DNA from: CAWEFA01 sp963851385
Lineage (GTDB): Bacteria > Bacteroidota > Bacteroidia > Bacteroidales > DTGW01
NCBI GenBank assembly: GCA_963851385.1
Contig: CAWKPE010000008.1
Coordinates: 1 to 64,000, forward strand
Direction of reading: 5' to 3'
Length of the DNA: 64,000 nt
The position numbers and the translations under genes are program-made. This document shows, one piece after another, positions 47,315 through 56,060 of this stretch. Below the pieces are notes generated by a model. That model had not been told where the DNA came from. It saw nothing but the letters and a program-made list of their open reading frames with translations, and ran no database searches. Position 1 is the stretch's first letter, and each line of letters starts with the position of its first letter.

Positions 47315-49690
47315 TTAAAACATATATGTTAATGCAAATTGGAAATTTCTCGGATTTCCGGGCGTAAAGCAAATGTCATTCACCGGTTGTTTTTCATTTT
47401 TCAACCTGGTCAGAGTTTCAAACTGTGCATCATTCCATTCAGTATTGAAGATATTTTCACAATTTATTGACAAGATAAAACTATTCAATTTATACGAAAT
47501 ATTGGCATTGAAAATTGTATAACCGTGTGCAGTAAATACATTTTCCTCATCTCCGGGGCGATTGCCTATGTGACGGAAACGAATAGCCCCGCTAATTCCG
47601 CTGTTTCGCAAAACGCTTAGACCACCGGATGCAATGACCGTTGGAGCAAGAGGGACATAATTTTTGCCTGATGGCAGATTGGTTTCGGTAGCCCGGGCCA
47701 ATGAAATATCTGAATCAAACCATAACCAGGATAAGAAAGAATATTGAATCTCTGCATCAATTCCTATGCGCTGAGTTGGATTGCTAAGTTCAGTAGTTCC
47801 ACCATCACCGCTATACACAAATTCCTTTTCTAAATAAAGGTACCAGCCGGCCAGGTTCAAATGGAGTTTATTAAAAAGCCTGGTTTGTAAACCAATTTCT
47901 CCTGCCGTTGCTTTGGGAAGCGTGGTAATACCTTGCATTGATGGATCAAAATTATATTTTAATAGCATGCTGTTTATTTGTTCTGAATTCTGTCCACTAT
48001 GCTGCCACGCTGAAGTCAAATTATTAACAGTTTGCCCTATGACTACATCGCGGGCATCGTTTGAATGGAAGCCTTGCCCGAAATTTAGAAATAAATCCAA
48101 ATTACGCGTAGGAGAAACTATAAAATTCAATTTAGGGCTAAAAACCGATTTGTATGCTATTCCTGAAGCATGTGGCAGTCCATTGTTTATTGAATCGAGA
48201 GCATTATTCACATTGTCATTTTTCGAGAAAGTAAATAAATCGTGACGTATTCCCCAAAATATGCGGGTTCTTGAACTTAAAACAACTTCCTGTTCTAACC
48301 AGGCGAAAAGATTATTTTCACTTATTATGTCATTTGTAAATACATTCATACGGATACGATTTGGACTATGCCATAACTGAACATCAATGTCATCATCACG
48401 AAAGCCTGCGCCGGTTTTATTAAAAAATTTAAGTCCGAAAAATTCTGATCCAAATTTATAATCTGCATTTAGTCCTTGTACAGTTCGATGTTCGGTTTGT
48501 TCAATCATATCACCGTTTACACTGTCAATAAGAAAATACGTAAAATCGGAAAATAATTTAAAATTATAATTTGTGAAAAATGATCGTACTTCAAGCTCAT
48601 TACCTTTATTACTAAGAAAATTGTAGGCTATATTGATGTTTTCCCTGTCAGTTGCACCGCCTTCATTGTCATCAAGTGCCCCAAACCTGCCGATAAGACC
48701 TTCTTTTACTGCACGTTCCGGGATTTGGCCTGAAGCATTCCAACCGGTATTAAAACCACCAAAGGAAAATGTAAGCTTACTATTGTGTGTAAGCTGGAAA
48801 AAGTACTTTCCAAAAACATTCATCCGTTGAAATTGTTCGCGGTTTATAAATGGTCCATCAGAATGGTAATATTGTAAAGCAAGATATCCGTTTTGCTCTA
48901 TTCCTCCATTGTCTGGTTGGTACAACAGGGTGTATTTTTGGGTATTAAACTGGCCTGCTTCAACTTTGAATAAATTATTTTCCAGGATATCTTTAGTTGT
49001 GAAAGAAACAGCACCAGCAGTATAAAAGTCACCATATTCTGCCAAATAAGGGCCTTTATTTACATCCATCTTATCCACAGTTTCTGCAATAAGAAAATGC
49101 AAATCAGCATAGCCTTGCCCGTGAGCATGAGTAGGCATATTCACAGGCATACCGTCAACATTGATCGAAACATCAGTACCATGATCACAATCGAAACCTC
49201 GCAAGAATATTTGTTCGGCTTTGCCACCACCCTGATGCTGCGCAATAAATAAACCAGGAACCATCAGCAACATATCCTGCGACGAACGAACAGGTTTTAA
49301 TTGCATGTCAATTGCCCTGATCTCTTTCGAGGAAGCTGCTGAAACCGGTCTTATTCCTTCGATTGTAACTTCATTTAATCCAATAACTGATTCTTCCAAT
49401 TCAAAGTTTATTGTATCAGTAATATTCTCTTTGATAATTACAGGTCTGGTTATTGATTTGTAACCAACAAGTGAACAGACTAATTCATAATCGCCGATCT
49501 GGATATTCTTGAACTCGTAATTACCGTTAATATCACTGATAGTTCCTATTAATGTTCCCTTAAGTGTGATCACTGCTCCAACAATGGGCGAAGCATTTTT
49601 GACATCTGCAACCTTTCCACGAATATCGCCTGCATTGTGGGCTGAAACTGATAATGGACAAATTAAAATTAATAATAGCAAATTTCTCAT
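47315..49690 (-). CDS. TonB-dependent receptor, probable nickel complex uptake
   Basis: A 791-residue outer membrane receptor. Residues 1-17 are a signal peptide (ending SAHNA). Residues about 22-110 form a carboxypeptidase-regulatory-like domain (IRGKVADVKNASPIVGAVIT, SDINGNYEFKN). Residues about 120-230 are the plug (SSQDMLLMVPGLFIAQHQGG, FLRGFDCDHGTDVSINVDGM, VNMPTHAHGQGY). A 22-strand barrel ends in LTYMF. It is not SusC-sized and has no SusD. It lies between nikR and nikM on the same strand. His-rich plug sequences (DCDHGT, PTHAHGQG) might contact metal. Nickel specificity is inferred from context. Confidence 0.9.
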   Translation of the reverse strand: MRNLLLLILICPLSVSAHNAGDIRGKVADVKNASPIVGAVITLKGTLIGTISDINGNYEFKNIQIGDYELVCSLVGYKSITRPVIIKENITDTINFELEESVIGLNEVTIEGIRPVSAASSKEIRAIDMQLKPVRSSQDMLLMVPGLFIAQHQGGGKAEQIFLRGFDCDHGTDVSINVDGMPVNMPTHAHGQGYADLHFLIAETVDKMDVNKGPYLAEYGDFYTAGAVSFTTKDILENNLFKVEAGQFNTQKYTLLYQPDNGGIEQNGYLALQYYHSDGPFINREQFQRMNVFGKYFFQLTHNSKLTFSFGGFNTGWNASGQIPERAVKEGLIGRFGALDDNEGGATDRENINIAYNFLSNKGNELEVRSFFTNYNFKLFSDFTYFLIDSVNGDMIEQTEHRTVQGLNADYKFGSEFFGLKFFNKTGAGFRDDDIDVQLWHSPNRIRMNVFTNDIISENNLFAWLEQEVVLSSRTRIFWGIRHDLFTFSKNDNVNNALDSINNGLPHASGIAYKSVFSPKLNFIVSPTRNLDLFLNFGQGFHSNDARDVVIGQTVNNLTSAWQHSGQNSEQINSMLLKYNFDPSMQGITTLPKATAGEIGLQTRLFNKLHLNLAGWYLYLEKEFVYSGDGGTTELSNPTQRIGIDAEIQYSFLSWLWFDSDISLARATETNLPSGKNYVPLAPTVIASGGLSVLRNSGISGAIRFRHIGNRPGDEENVFTAHGYTIFNANISYKLNSFILSINCENIFNTEWNDAQFETLTRLKNEKQPVNDICFTPGNPRNFQFALTYMF

Positions 49691-49743
49691 CTTAGTATTT
49701 TTTTAAAAAAAACTTTATTATTAAAATTCATAGCTAAAATATC

Positions 49744-49771
49744 GTGTTACCTTTATATATTATCGTGCTAC
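49744..49771 (-). promoter_or_regulatory. possible NikR site upstream of TonB receptor
   Basis: GTGTTAC (49744-49750) and GTGCTAC (49765-49771) have the same half-site sequences and the same 14-base spacing as the nikR site, but are in direct rather than inverted orientation. The pair begins 54 bases upstream of the receptor start, a position suitable for promoter control. The wrong orientation lowers confidence. Confidence 0.35.
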
Positions 49772-49791
49772 TCAATGGTCAAAAAAATATT

Positions 49792-50193
49792 TCAATCTGC
49801 CTGACTCATTACCAATTTTCCATGTTTAATGCCTTTTATTCCTATAAGTTTATCTGAAAGTTCAGTAAGACGTTGTGCTTTACCTTTAACTGCAATAATT
49901 TCCAAACAATTGTCATGATCCAGGTGAAAATGTTGGGAAGAAAGGATTACATCAAAATAATCGTGCTGGATGCTGTTTAATTTATTTGTGATTTCTTTTT
50001 TATGATGATTATATAACATTATTAATGCTCCGGCAACTATATTATTGCACAACCATTTTTTTTCAACTAAATTCTTTTCAATAAGATTTCTGATAGCCTG
50101 TGAACGGTTCGGAAAATTATTTTCTTTCACAAATAAATCTAAAGCCTTTAGAAGGTCTTCTTCAAGTGAAACTCCAAACCGGGAAACTGACAT
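49792..50193 (-). CDS. nikR: nickel-responsive transcriptional regulator
   Basis: A 133-residue ribbon-helix-helix repressor. The DNA-binding N terminus is MSVSRFGVSLEEDLLKALDL with NRSQAIRNLIE. The C-terminal ACT-like nickel-binding domain carries His77, His88, His90 and Cys96, which correspond one for one to the E. coli ligands His76, His87, His89 and Cys95. This identifies a nickel sensor rather than a generic CopG protein. It heads the receptor-nikMNQO cluster on the same strand and has an operator-like inverted repeat immediately before its start, so it is probably autoregulated. Confidence 0.95.
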   Translation of the reverse strand: MSVSRFGVSLEEDLLKALDLFVKENNFPNRSQAIRNLIEKNLVEKKWLCNNIVAGALIMLYNHHKKEITNKLNSIQHDYFDVILSSQHFHLDHDNCLEIIAVKGKAQRLTELSDKLIGIKGIKHGKLVMSQAD

Positions 50194-50194
50194 A

Positions 50195-50222
50195 GTGTTA
50201 CGAATTAATCAAAAAGTAGCAC
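50195..50222 (-). promoter_or_regulatory. NikR operator candidate upstream of nikR
   Basis: The inverted repeat GTGTTAC-N14-GTAGCAC (one mismatch from perfect symmetry) matches my recollection of the non-enterobacterial NikR consensus GTGTTAC-N13/14-GTAACAC. It ends 1 base before the nikR start codon, so bound repressor would block initiation of transcription or translation of its own gene. Confidence 0.65.
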
Positions 50223-50269
50223 AAATGTATAATATTTTTTTACATTGAAAGTGTACAAATAATATTTCT

Positions 50270-50977
50270 TTACCTGCTGTTTTTTCGATTTAAAAGATAA
50301 TCCTTGTAAATCCGGTAATAATCGGTTTCCTCATAACGAACAGTAGAAATAGGACTTTGATCAAAACTATAAATAGTTGAACCTGGTAAACCAAGTAAAA
50401 TAGGGGAATGTGTAGCTATTATGAATTGTGCATTTCCTTCGGATGTAACTTCTGATATTATTTGCAAAAGCTCAATCTGGCTCTTTGGTGATAATGCGGC
50501 TTCTGGTTCATCTAGCAAATACAAACCTTTAATTTTAAACCTATTTTTGAAATATTGCATATTGGTTTGTCCATGCGAACGCGATGCGAGTGATTCTCCT
50601 CCATAATAATTCAAAACCCCTGGATCAGCTTTGGCCCATTCATCAATGAGTTCCGAATATTGTTTAAAACTCTGAGATGAAAAGAATGCTCCTGCTATTT
50701 CCTCTCCGTTTTCAATTTGTAAACAATTATGTAACAGTTCAGCATACTTGTTGTACTTTAATGGCCTGAAATCATGCTCGTGCCAAATGTGTATATTTCT
50801 TTTGCGCGCTATTGCTGCCAGTAAAGTAGATTTACCAGAGCCATTTTCACCTGCAAAAAATGTAACAGGATTAGTAAATTCTAAAACTTTAGTATTATGA
50901 AATACTTTTAAATTAAAAGGATAAAATTCAATTGTGGGAAATTTGCTTTGGTCGATATATAACTTTTTCAGATGCAT
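50270..50977 (-). CDS. AAA/ABC-like ATPase of unknown role
   Basis: A 235-residue ATPase with an SMC/ABC-type head. Walker A is AGENGSGKSTLLAAIA (about residue 43), the signature-like segment GGESLASRSHGQT, Walker B KGLYLLDEPEAALSP, and the switch His in FIIATHSPILLG. Such short stand-alone AAA proteins occur in many bacteria and are of unknown function. It has no membrane partner next to it and so is probably not a transporter subunit. It stands alone between nikR and maf. Confidence 0.82.
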   Translation of the reverse strand: MHLKKLYIDQSKFPTIEFYPFNLKVFHNTKVLEFTNPVTFFAGENGSGKSTLLAAIARKRNIHIWHEHDFRPLKYNKYAELLHNCLQIENGEEIAGAFFSSQSFKQYSELIDEWAKADPGVLNYYGGESLASRSHGQTNMQYFKNRFKIKGLYLLDEPEAALSPKSQIELLQIISEVTSEGNAQFIIATHSPILLGLPGSTIYSFDQSPISTVRYEETDYYRIYKDYLLNRKNSR

Positions 50978-51038
50978 TTATATTTATTTCGCAATTTTTA
51001 AAAATAATTTTATTAGGAAACGTTACGGTTTCTTTTTT

Positions 51039-51644
51039 TTAGAGGTTTTCAATAAAATTTTCAAGTTCAATATATAATTGTTGGACTGGCAATCCCATAA
51101 CATTAAAAAATGATCCTTCAATTTTTACTATTCCAATATATCCAATCCATTCCTGTGTTCCATACGATCCTGCTTTATCGTATGGTTTATATTTATCTAC
51201 ATAATAATTAATTTCCTCATCAGAAAAATTACTGAAATATACTATTGAATCTGAAGAAAATAATTTCTTCTTCTTTTTTGACAACAGGCATACGCCGGTA
51301 ATTACTTTGTGCGAGCGGCCCCGTAATGCCTGTAACATTGAAACGGCGCTTATTCTATCTGAGGGTTTGCCTAATATTTCATTATTAAGAAGAACTATTG
51401 TATCTGCAGTTATTACAATGTCATTATTGTTTAATTTATTTAAAAACCATGACGCTTTTAATTCAGCAAGATATTCAGGTATTTTTTCATTTGGCAATTC
51501 TTTTGGGAATATTTCTTCTATGCCTTCAGGAAGAATAATGTCAAACTGAAAACCAGAATCTTTCATTAACTGATGTCTGCAAAGTGACTGAGTAGCTAAA
51601 ATAAGATGATAATTTTTCAGTTTTTCAAGTAGCATACAATTCAA
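51039..51644 (-). CDS. maf: Maf-family nucleotide pyrophosphatase
   Basis: A 201-residue Maf/HAM1-superfamily house-cleaning NTP pyrophosphatase, probably of the dTTP/UTP type. It has the catalytic region VITADTIVLLNNEILGKPSD, RGRSHKVITGVCL, KAGSYGTQEWIGYIGIVKIEGSFFNVMGLP. The usual N-terminal SPRR motif is degenerate (ATQSLCRHQL), which may affect substrate binding. It starts 3 bases after the UbiA gene stop and closes a four-gene run. An alternative start at Met4 is equally plausible. Confidence 0.88.
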   Translation of the reverse strand: MNCMLLEKLKNYHLILATQSLCRHQLMKDSGFQFDIILPEGIEEIFPKELPNEKIPEYLAELKASWFLNKLNNNDIVITADTIVLLNNEILGKPSDRISAVSMLQALRGRSHKVITGVCLLSKKKKKLFSSDSIVYFSNFSDEEINYYVDKYKPYDKAGSYGTQEWIGYIGIVKIEGSFFNVMGLPVQQLYIELENFIENL

Positions 51645-51647
51645 TTA

Positions 51648-52592
51648 TCATGCGACATTCAATAATACATATTTGACAATCAAAGAATATAATATTCCGG
51701 TAAGCATTATGAGTTTGCAGCTCAAACTGGCTCTTTTATAATCATTTTTTTCGGACGCATAATAAACAATCCAAGCTGCATAAACAACAGGATACAAAAC
51801 AAATGGCAGAATATAGGTCAACGAAATTGGATCATGGATGAATCGAATAAGCAAGTAGACTATAAGACTTACAATTAATAATAAAACAACCAATACAGCA
51901 ATTTTTGAGGCTTTTATTCCATAAACAACCGGCAATGTTCTGATTTCATTTGAAGAGTCTCCGTCAAAATCCTGTAAGTCTTTTACAATTTCTCTTGCCA
52001 GGTTTACGAGAAATGCAAATACAGCGTAAAACCCGAACCAAAGGATAAGGAAATTAAAATTAAAAGAAGGTCCCTCAAATATTTTATATTTTGCTTTTAA
52101 AAGAGGAAGCTCAAAAAGCAATATCATAAATGGAACAAGAGCTGCTAAAAAAGCTACGATGAGATTTCCTGCAATTAGCAGGCTTTTATAAGTTGTTGAA
52201 TAAAAATAAAGCAACCCGGCTACTATTAAAAAAGCAAGACTTACAGAGCGGATTCCAATTGAAAAGGAAATATAAATGCCAATAACAATTGCAATGAAAT
52301 TTAATAAAAGGTGCAAATTTTCAGCAAGCCTGATTCCAATAAAATTTCCAATAATTACTTTTGAAGGTTTGTTTATTTTATCTGTATTTAAGTCATATAA
52401 ATCATTTACAATATATCCAGCTGAAGCCAGGAGAGCAGTAGCCAGAACAAGAAGAAAAAAATCAAAATCTTTCATCTGTGGATTGAGACCGTAGGACTCA
52501 AGAAGAGGTAATAAAATAAAATACCGCAACATATACATTGTTGCAGCAATAATCAGCAAATTAGGCCAGCGGATAAGTCTTAAAAAGTTCAA
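51648..52592 (-). CDS. UbiA-family prenyltransferase
   Basis: A 314-residue UbiA-type membrane prenyltransferase with about eight to nine helices. The two Asp-rich diphosphate-binding motifs are NDLYDLNTDKINKP (about residue 63) and DLQDFDGDSSNEIRTLPVVYG. The sequence resembles the Bacteroidota group annotated as geranylgeranylglycerol-phosphate geranylgeranyltransferase more than MenA or UbiA. The acceptor is not certain. It lies in the recurrent Bacteroidota run DUF2520-kdsC-UbiA-maf. Confidence 0.85.
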   Translation of the reverse strand: MNFLRLIRWPNLLIIAATMYMLRYFILLPLLESYGLNPQMKDFDFFLLVLATALLASAGYIVNDLYDLNTDKINKPSKVIIGNFIGIRLAENLHLLLNFIAIVIGIYISFSIGIRSVSLAFLIVAGLLYFYSTTYKSLLIAGNLIVAFLAALVPFMILLFELPLLKAKYKIFEGPSFNFNFLILWFGFYAVFAFLVNLAREIVKDLQDFDGDSSNEIRTLPVVYGIKASKIAVLVVLLLIVSLIVYLLIRFIHDPISLTYILPFVLYPVVYAAWIVYYASEKNDYKRASLSCKLIMLTGILYSLIVKYVLLNVA

Positions 52593-52715
52593 AGTTTAAA
52601 GTTCAAGGTTTAAAGTTCGCTCTAACCTCCTGGCGGTTTTAAAAGTTTTGTTTTTTTTTGATATTTTCTTATTAACCACCTGGATATTTTTAGACATACA
52701 AATTTTCAAATTCAT

Positions 52716-53237
52716 TCACCAATTCATATTTTCTTTATCCATCCATTTTCCCTGGAGGCACATTACTTGTTGGATAACGTCACGAGCAGCTCCATCGCCG
52801 CCTTGCTTATCTGATATGTATTTAGAAATGGCTTTAATCTCTTCAACAGCACTGGCCGGGCAAGTTGGTAATCCTACCTGAAGCATAACCTCATAGTCAG
52901 GCAAATCGTCACCCATATAAAGCACTTCATCGTCAGATAAACTATATTTTATTAGAAACTGGGTATAATCTTCCAATTTATTTTGAGATTTCATATAAAT
53001 GTCTTCAATTCCCAGTTTTAAAAACCTGTTTTTTACAGAATCAGAATTACCACCCGAGATGACGGCTATTTTGTATCCCATCCGCACCGCGTATTGCATA
53101 GCATAACCATCTTTGATATTCATGGTTCGCAACATTTCCCCATTTGGATGCAACAATACTTTATCCGAACCCAATACACCATCAACATCAAATATAAATG
53201 CCTTAATGTTGATCATGCCTTTTCTAAAATTCTCCAT
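52716..53237 (-). CDS. kdsC: KdsC-like HAD phosphatase
   Basis: A 173-residue HAD-family phosphatase of the KDO-8-phosphate phosphatase type, for lipopolysaccharide KDO synthesis. The nucleophile is in FIFDVDGVLGSD, motif II is AVISGGNS, the conserved Lys is in QNKLEDY, and motif IV is VLYMGDDLPDYEVM. The compact size (no cap domain) and tetramer-type KDGYAMQYAVRMG support KdsC. It overlaps the DUF2520 gene by 14 bases and is cotranscribed with it. Confidence 0.9.
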   Translation of the reverse strand: MENFRKGMINIKAFIFDVDGVLGSDKVLLHPNGEMLRTMNIKDGYAMQYAVRMGYKIAVISGGNSDSVKNRFLKLGIEDIYMKSQNKLEDYTQFLIKYSLSDDEVLYMGDDLPDYEVMLQVGLPTCPASAVEEIKAISKYISDKQGGDGAARDVIQQVMCLQGKWMDKENMNW

Positions 53238-54018
53238 CGCTTGAATTATAGTATTTTTGAATGCTTTCGCTCACAAAAGTATATATTTTTTGCCATTCTG
53301 GTTCGTTTGTCAGCATTTCTATATGCTGTTTCAAAACCTCCTGATCGTTCCGCACAGCTGGTCCAGTCTGAGCTTTTCCTGGATTTATGTTCTGAGCCTT
53401 ATGCATTGTTTCTTCAATCAGCGGTCCGAGATATTCAAATGGCAGATTATTTCTTTTCAACAATTCAAATGCAATTGAATACATATGATTGCTGAAATTA
53501 TTTGCAAAGACTGCTGCAAGATGCAGAATAGATTTTTTAACCGGATCGATTTCTTGTACTTTTTCAGACAACTTGCTAGTAAAGGAATTCAGGCTCGCTA
53601 AAGTGTCAGTAGAATTTGCTTCAATGAAAAAGGGAATGTTCAAGAAATTCAATTCTCTGTCTTTCGTGAACGATTGCAAAGGATATATGCAGCCATATGT
53701 TTTTGTAAAAGGTTTGAAAATATTTGAAGGAAGAAATCCTGAAGTATGGACCAAAAATTTATTTTTCCAGTCACATAAATTTAAAATAGGTAAAATAGCG
53801 GAGTCCGAAACCGCAAAAAGATATAGACCGGCATTTTCATAAATCTTATTTATGTCAGAAATATAACTGCAACCAATAAATTCTGCCAGTTCTCTTGCTT
53901 TAGTTTCCTTACGGTTATAAATCTGAACAATTTCCAGTCCGGTTTTCTTTATAGATTTTGCAAAATGAGTAGCTACATTTCCTGCACCTAGAATGCAAAC
54001 AGAAGATATTTCTTTCAT
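53224..54018 (-). CDS. Rossmann-like and DUF2520 domain protein
   Basis: A 264-residue protein. The N-terminal NAD(P)-binding Rossmann domain is VCILGAGNVATHFAKSIKKT, and HTSGFLPSN and YGCIYPLQSFTK follow. The C-terminal helical DUF2520 domain is HLAAVFANNFSNHMYSIAFE with a GPLIEETMHKA motif. It resembles 6-phosphogluconate dehydrogenase-like oxidoreductases, but the substrate is unknown. It overlaps kdsC by 14 bases. Confidence 0.87.
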   Translation of the reverse strand: MKEISSVCILGAGNVATHFAKSIKKTGLEIVQIYNRKETKARELAEFIGCSYISDINKIYENAGLYLFAVSDSAILPILNLCDWKNKFLVHTSGFLPSNIFKPFTKTYGCIYPLQSFTKDRELNFLNIPFFIEANSTDTLASLNSFTSKLSEKVQEIDPVKKSILHLAAVFANNFSNHMYSIAFELLKRNNLPFEYLGPLIEETMHKAQNINPGKAQTGPAVRNDQEVLKQHIEMLTNEPEWQKIYTFVSESIQKYYNSSDGEF

Positions 54019-54108
54019 TTAGATTTCAGTTAGTCAATGTGCTAATGTGCCAATATAATATTTAATAATTTTCAAATTCTCTCATTTTCAAATTGACACA
54101 TCTTCAAA

Positions 54109-55104
54109 TTAAGCAATACCATGTTCCCCTAAAAACCTTTCTGCATCAATAGCTGCAACGCATCCAGAACCTGCTGCAGTAACTGCCTGCCGGTAATTAG
54201 GATCCTGTACATCTCCACAGGCAAATACTCCGGGAATGTTGGTTTTACTTGTGCCGGGTATGGTTTTAATATATCCAACTTCATTGGTTTCAATCCAGGG
54301 TTTAAAGATATCTGAATTCGGTTTATGCCCGATAGCAACAAAATATCCTGATATATTTAGTTTTACTTCTTCACCTTTAGCATTTTTTAGTACAATACCT
54401 TCAACTACATTAGAACCTGTAAGTTCTTTTGTTGTGTGCTCAAACAATACTTCAATATTTGGAGTACTTAAAACCCTTTTCTGCATTGCTTTGGAAGCAC
54501 GCAAGTAATTTTTACGAACAATCAAAAATACTTTTCTGCACAAACCGGCAAGGTAAGTAGCTTCTTCGCAGGCAGTATCGCCGCCGCCAATCACTGCCAC
54601 ATCCATTCCCTTATAAAAAAATCCATCACATGTTGCACATGCAGATACACCAGAACCTTTAAATTTTTCTTCACTTTCAAGTCCAAGATACATTGCAGTA
54701 GCGCCAGTAGCAATTATTACTACCTGAGCTTCTATAAGTTTTTTTTCATCAATAACTACTTTAAAAGGACGCTTTGAGAAATCTACCGCAGTTGCAATTC
54801 CATATCTTATATCTGTGGCAAATCGTTGGGCCTGCTTCTTGAAATTTTCCATCATGATTGGTCCTGTGATTCCATCAGGATAACCTGGATAATTTTCAAC
54901 TTCAGTTGTAGTAGTCAGTTGACCACCGGGCTCAAGTCCTTCGCAAAGTACCGGTGAAAGATTAGCGCGTGCAGCATAAATGGCTGCTGTATAGCCTGCC
55001 GGACCCGAACCAATAATTAAGCATTTTACTTTTTCCGCTTCGCCAGATGGAATAGCTGAAGATTTTATATTTGTTTCAACAATTAAAGGTTTAAAAAGCT
55101 CCAT
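54109..55104 (-). CDS. trxB: thioredoxin reductase
   Basis: A 331-residue flavoenzyme that reduces thioredoxin with NADPH. The FAD motif is CLIIGSGPAGYTAAIYAARA, the redox-active disulfide CATC is in VSACATCDGFFYKG (about residue 155), the NADPH motif is VAVIGGGDTACEEA, and the second FAD motif is GVFACGDVQDPNYRQAVTAAGSGC. It has a roughly 20-residue N-terminal extension before the FAD motif. It is separated by 90 bp from the DUF2520 run and probably has its own promoter. Confidence 0.96.
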   Translation of the reverse strand: MELFKPLIVETNIKSSAIPSGEAEKVKCLIIGSGPAGYTAAIYAARANLSPVLCEGLEPGGQLTTTTEVENYPGYPDGITGPIMMENFKKQAQRFATDIRYGIATAVDFSKRPFKVVIDEKKLIEAQVVIIATGATAMYLGLESEEKFKGSGVSACATCDGFFYKGMDVAVIGGGDTACEEATYLAGLCRKVFLIVRKNYLRASKAMQKRVLSTPNIEVLFEHTTKELTGSNVVEGIVLKNAKGEEVKLNISGYFVAIGHKPNSDIFKPWIETNEVGYIKTIPGTSKTNIPGVFACGDVQDPNYRQAVTAAGSGCVAAIDAERFLGEHGIA

Positions 55105-55332
55105 GTGTATATTGGTTAATAATTAAAATGCAAATTAAAGTATTTTCTAAATGTTTTATAATTTTTAAATAAAAGGAATTCATTATCCAATTTATTAAAC
55201 ATATGTAATCATTGAAAGTTTTTAAAGTACTATTTATGTTGAATGGCTTTTTGAATTACTATTAAAAATAACCATTGAGTAAAACTGAGTTCTAAAAAGT
55301 CATTTAATATGCGTAACAATCTGCTTAAAATA

Positions 55333-55824
55333 TTACGAGAATTCCAGATTTAATTGTTTTCCTTGTGCCTCATGTTCCAATAACCACTTTTTTCTCCATA
55401 ACCCACCTGCATAACCCACCAATTCATTGTTTTCGCCAATTACCCGGTGGCATGGAACAACTATGGCAAGCGGATTTTTACCATTAGCAGTACCCACTGC
55501 TCTTACAACTTTCATTGAACCCAGTTGCTTGGCTATTGTGCCGTAAGTAGTGGTGTGACCAAATGAGATGTTAAGCAACGAATTCCATACTTTAACCTGG
55601 AACTCAGTTCCTTTTAGATGAAAAGGCAGATCAAATACTTTACGTTTATGATTAAAATATTCATCAAGCTGATTAATTATTAGGGAGATTAATTCAGAAT
55701 CCGAAGGATTTTGTTCAAATGAAAAATTGTCATTTAAAAATTTTAGTGAAATCAGAGCGTTGTTTTCGACTTTAATTTCAATAAGTCCAATTGGGCTTAA
55801 AAAATATCGTGTAATAAATTCCAT
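55333..55824 (-). CDS. ogt: methylated-DNA--protein-cysteine methyltransferase
   Basis: A 163-residue suicide DNA repair protein removing O6-alkyl groups from guanine. The active-site PCHR lies in LAIVVPCHRVIGENNELVGY, and the DNA-recognition helix in KVVRAVGTANGKNPLAI. The start at 55824 (MEFITRYFLSPIG) fits the family better than the in-frame ATG at 55839. It is monocistronic, 88 bp from the tRNA gene, which is on the opposite strand. A 228-bp gap to trxB shows no gene. Confidence 0.93.
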   Translation of the reverse strand: MEFITRYFLSPIGLIEIKVENNALISLKFLNDNFSFEQNPSDSELISLIINQLDEYFNHKRKVFDLPFHLKGTEFQVKVWNSLLNISFGHTTTYGTIAKQLGSMKVVRAVGTANGKNPLAIVVPCHRVIGENNELVGYAGGLWRKKWLLEHEAQGKQLNLEFS

Positions 55825-55912
55825 ATTGCAAGATAACATTTCTTTAATTTATGTTCAATAAATTTTGGGAGATCTGTTTTGGATAGCTATTTTTGCGGAA
55901 TTAATTAAATTT

Positions 55913-55986
55913 CGGGGCGTGGCGCAGTTGGCTAGCGTACTTGCATGGGGTGCAAGTGGTCGTGTGTTCGAGTCACATCGCCCCGA
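55913..55986 (+). tRNA. tRNA-Pro (GGG anticodon)
   Basis: A 74-nt cloverleaf. The acceptor stem pairs CGGGGCG with CGCCCCG, with discriminator A. The D arm is GCGC...GCGT, the anticodon arm CTTGC-ATGGGGT-GCAAG (anticodon GGG, reading CCC/CCU) and the T arm GTGTG-TTCGAGT-CACAT. CCA is not encoded. A terminator follows 8 bases later. Confidence 0.95.
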
Positions 55987-55994
55987 CAGATAAG

Positions 55995-56020
55995 GCGAAT
56001 CAAAATTGGTTCGCTTTTTT
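55995..56020 (+). terminator. terminator of tRNA-Pro
   Basis: GCGAATC pairs with GGTTCGC (one T.G pair) around AAAATT, followed by TTTTTT. It is directly downstream of the tRNA. Confidence 0.8.
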
Positions 56021-56060
56021 AATTTTAATTGGCTGGTTTTAAAATGCACATTTATTTTTG

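Noticed and set aside
50045..50248. Plus-strand open frame opposite nikR
   Set aside because: It is a shadow of the nikR frame without a coherent protein family.
52593..52640. AAAGTTCAAGGTTTAAAGTTC direct repeats before the UbiA gene as an operator
   Set aside because: The low-complexity AAAGTT wording is common in AT-rich intergenic DNA; there is no symmetric half-site.
55855..56049. Minus-strand open frame of 64 codons across the tRNA-Pro gene
   Set aside because: It runs antisense through the whole tRNA; the peptide (GRCDSNTRPLAPHAS) is the typical false translation of a tRNA.
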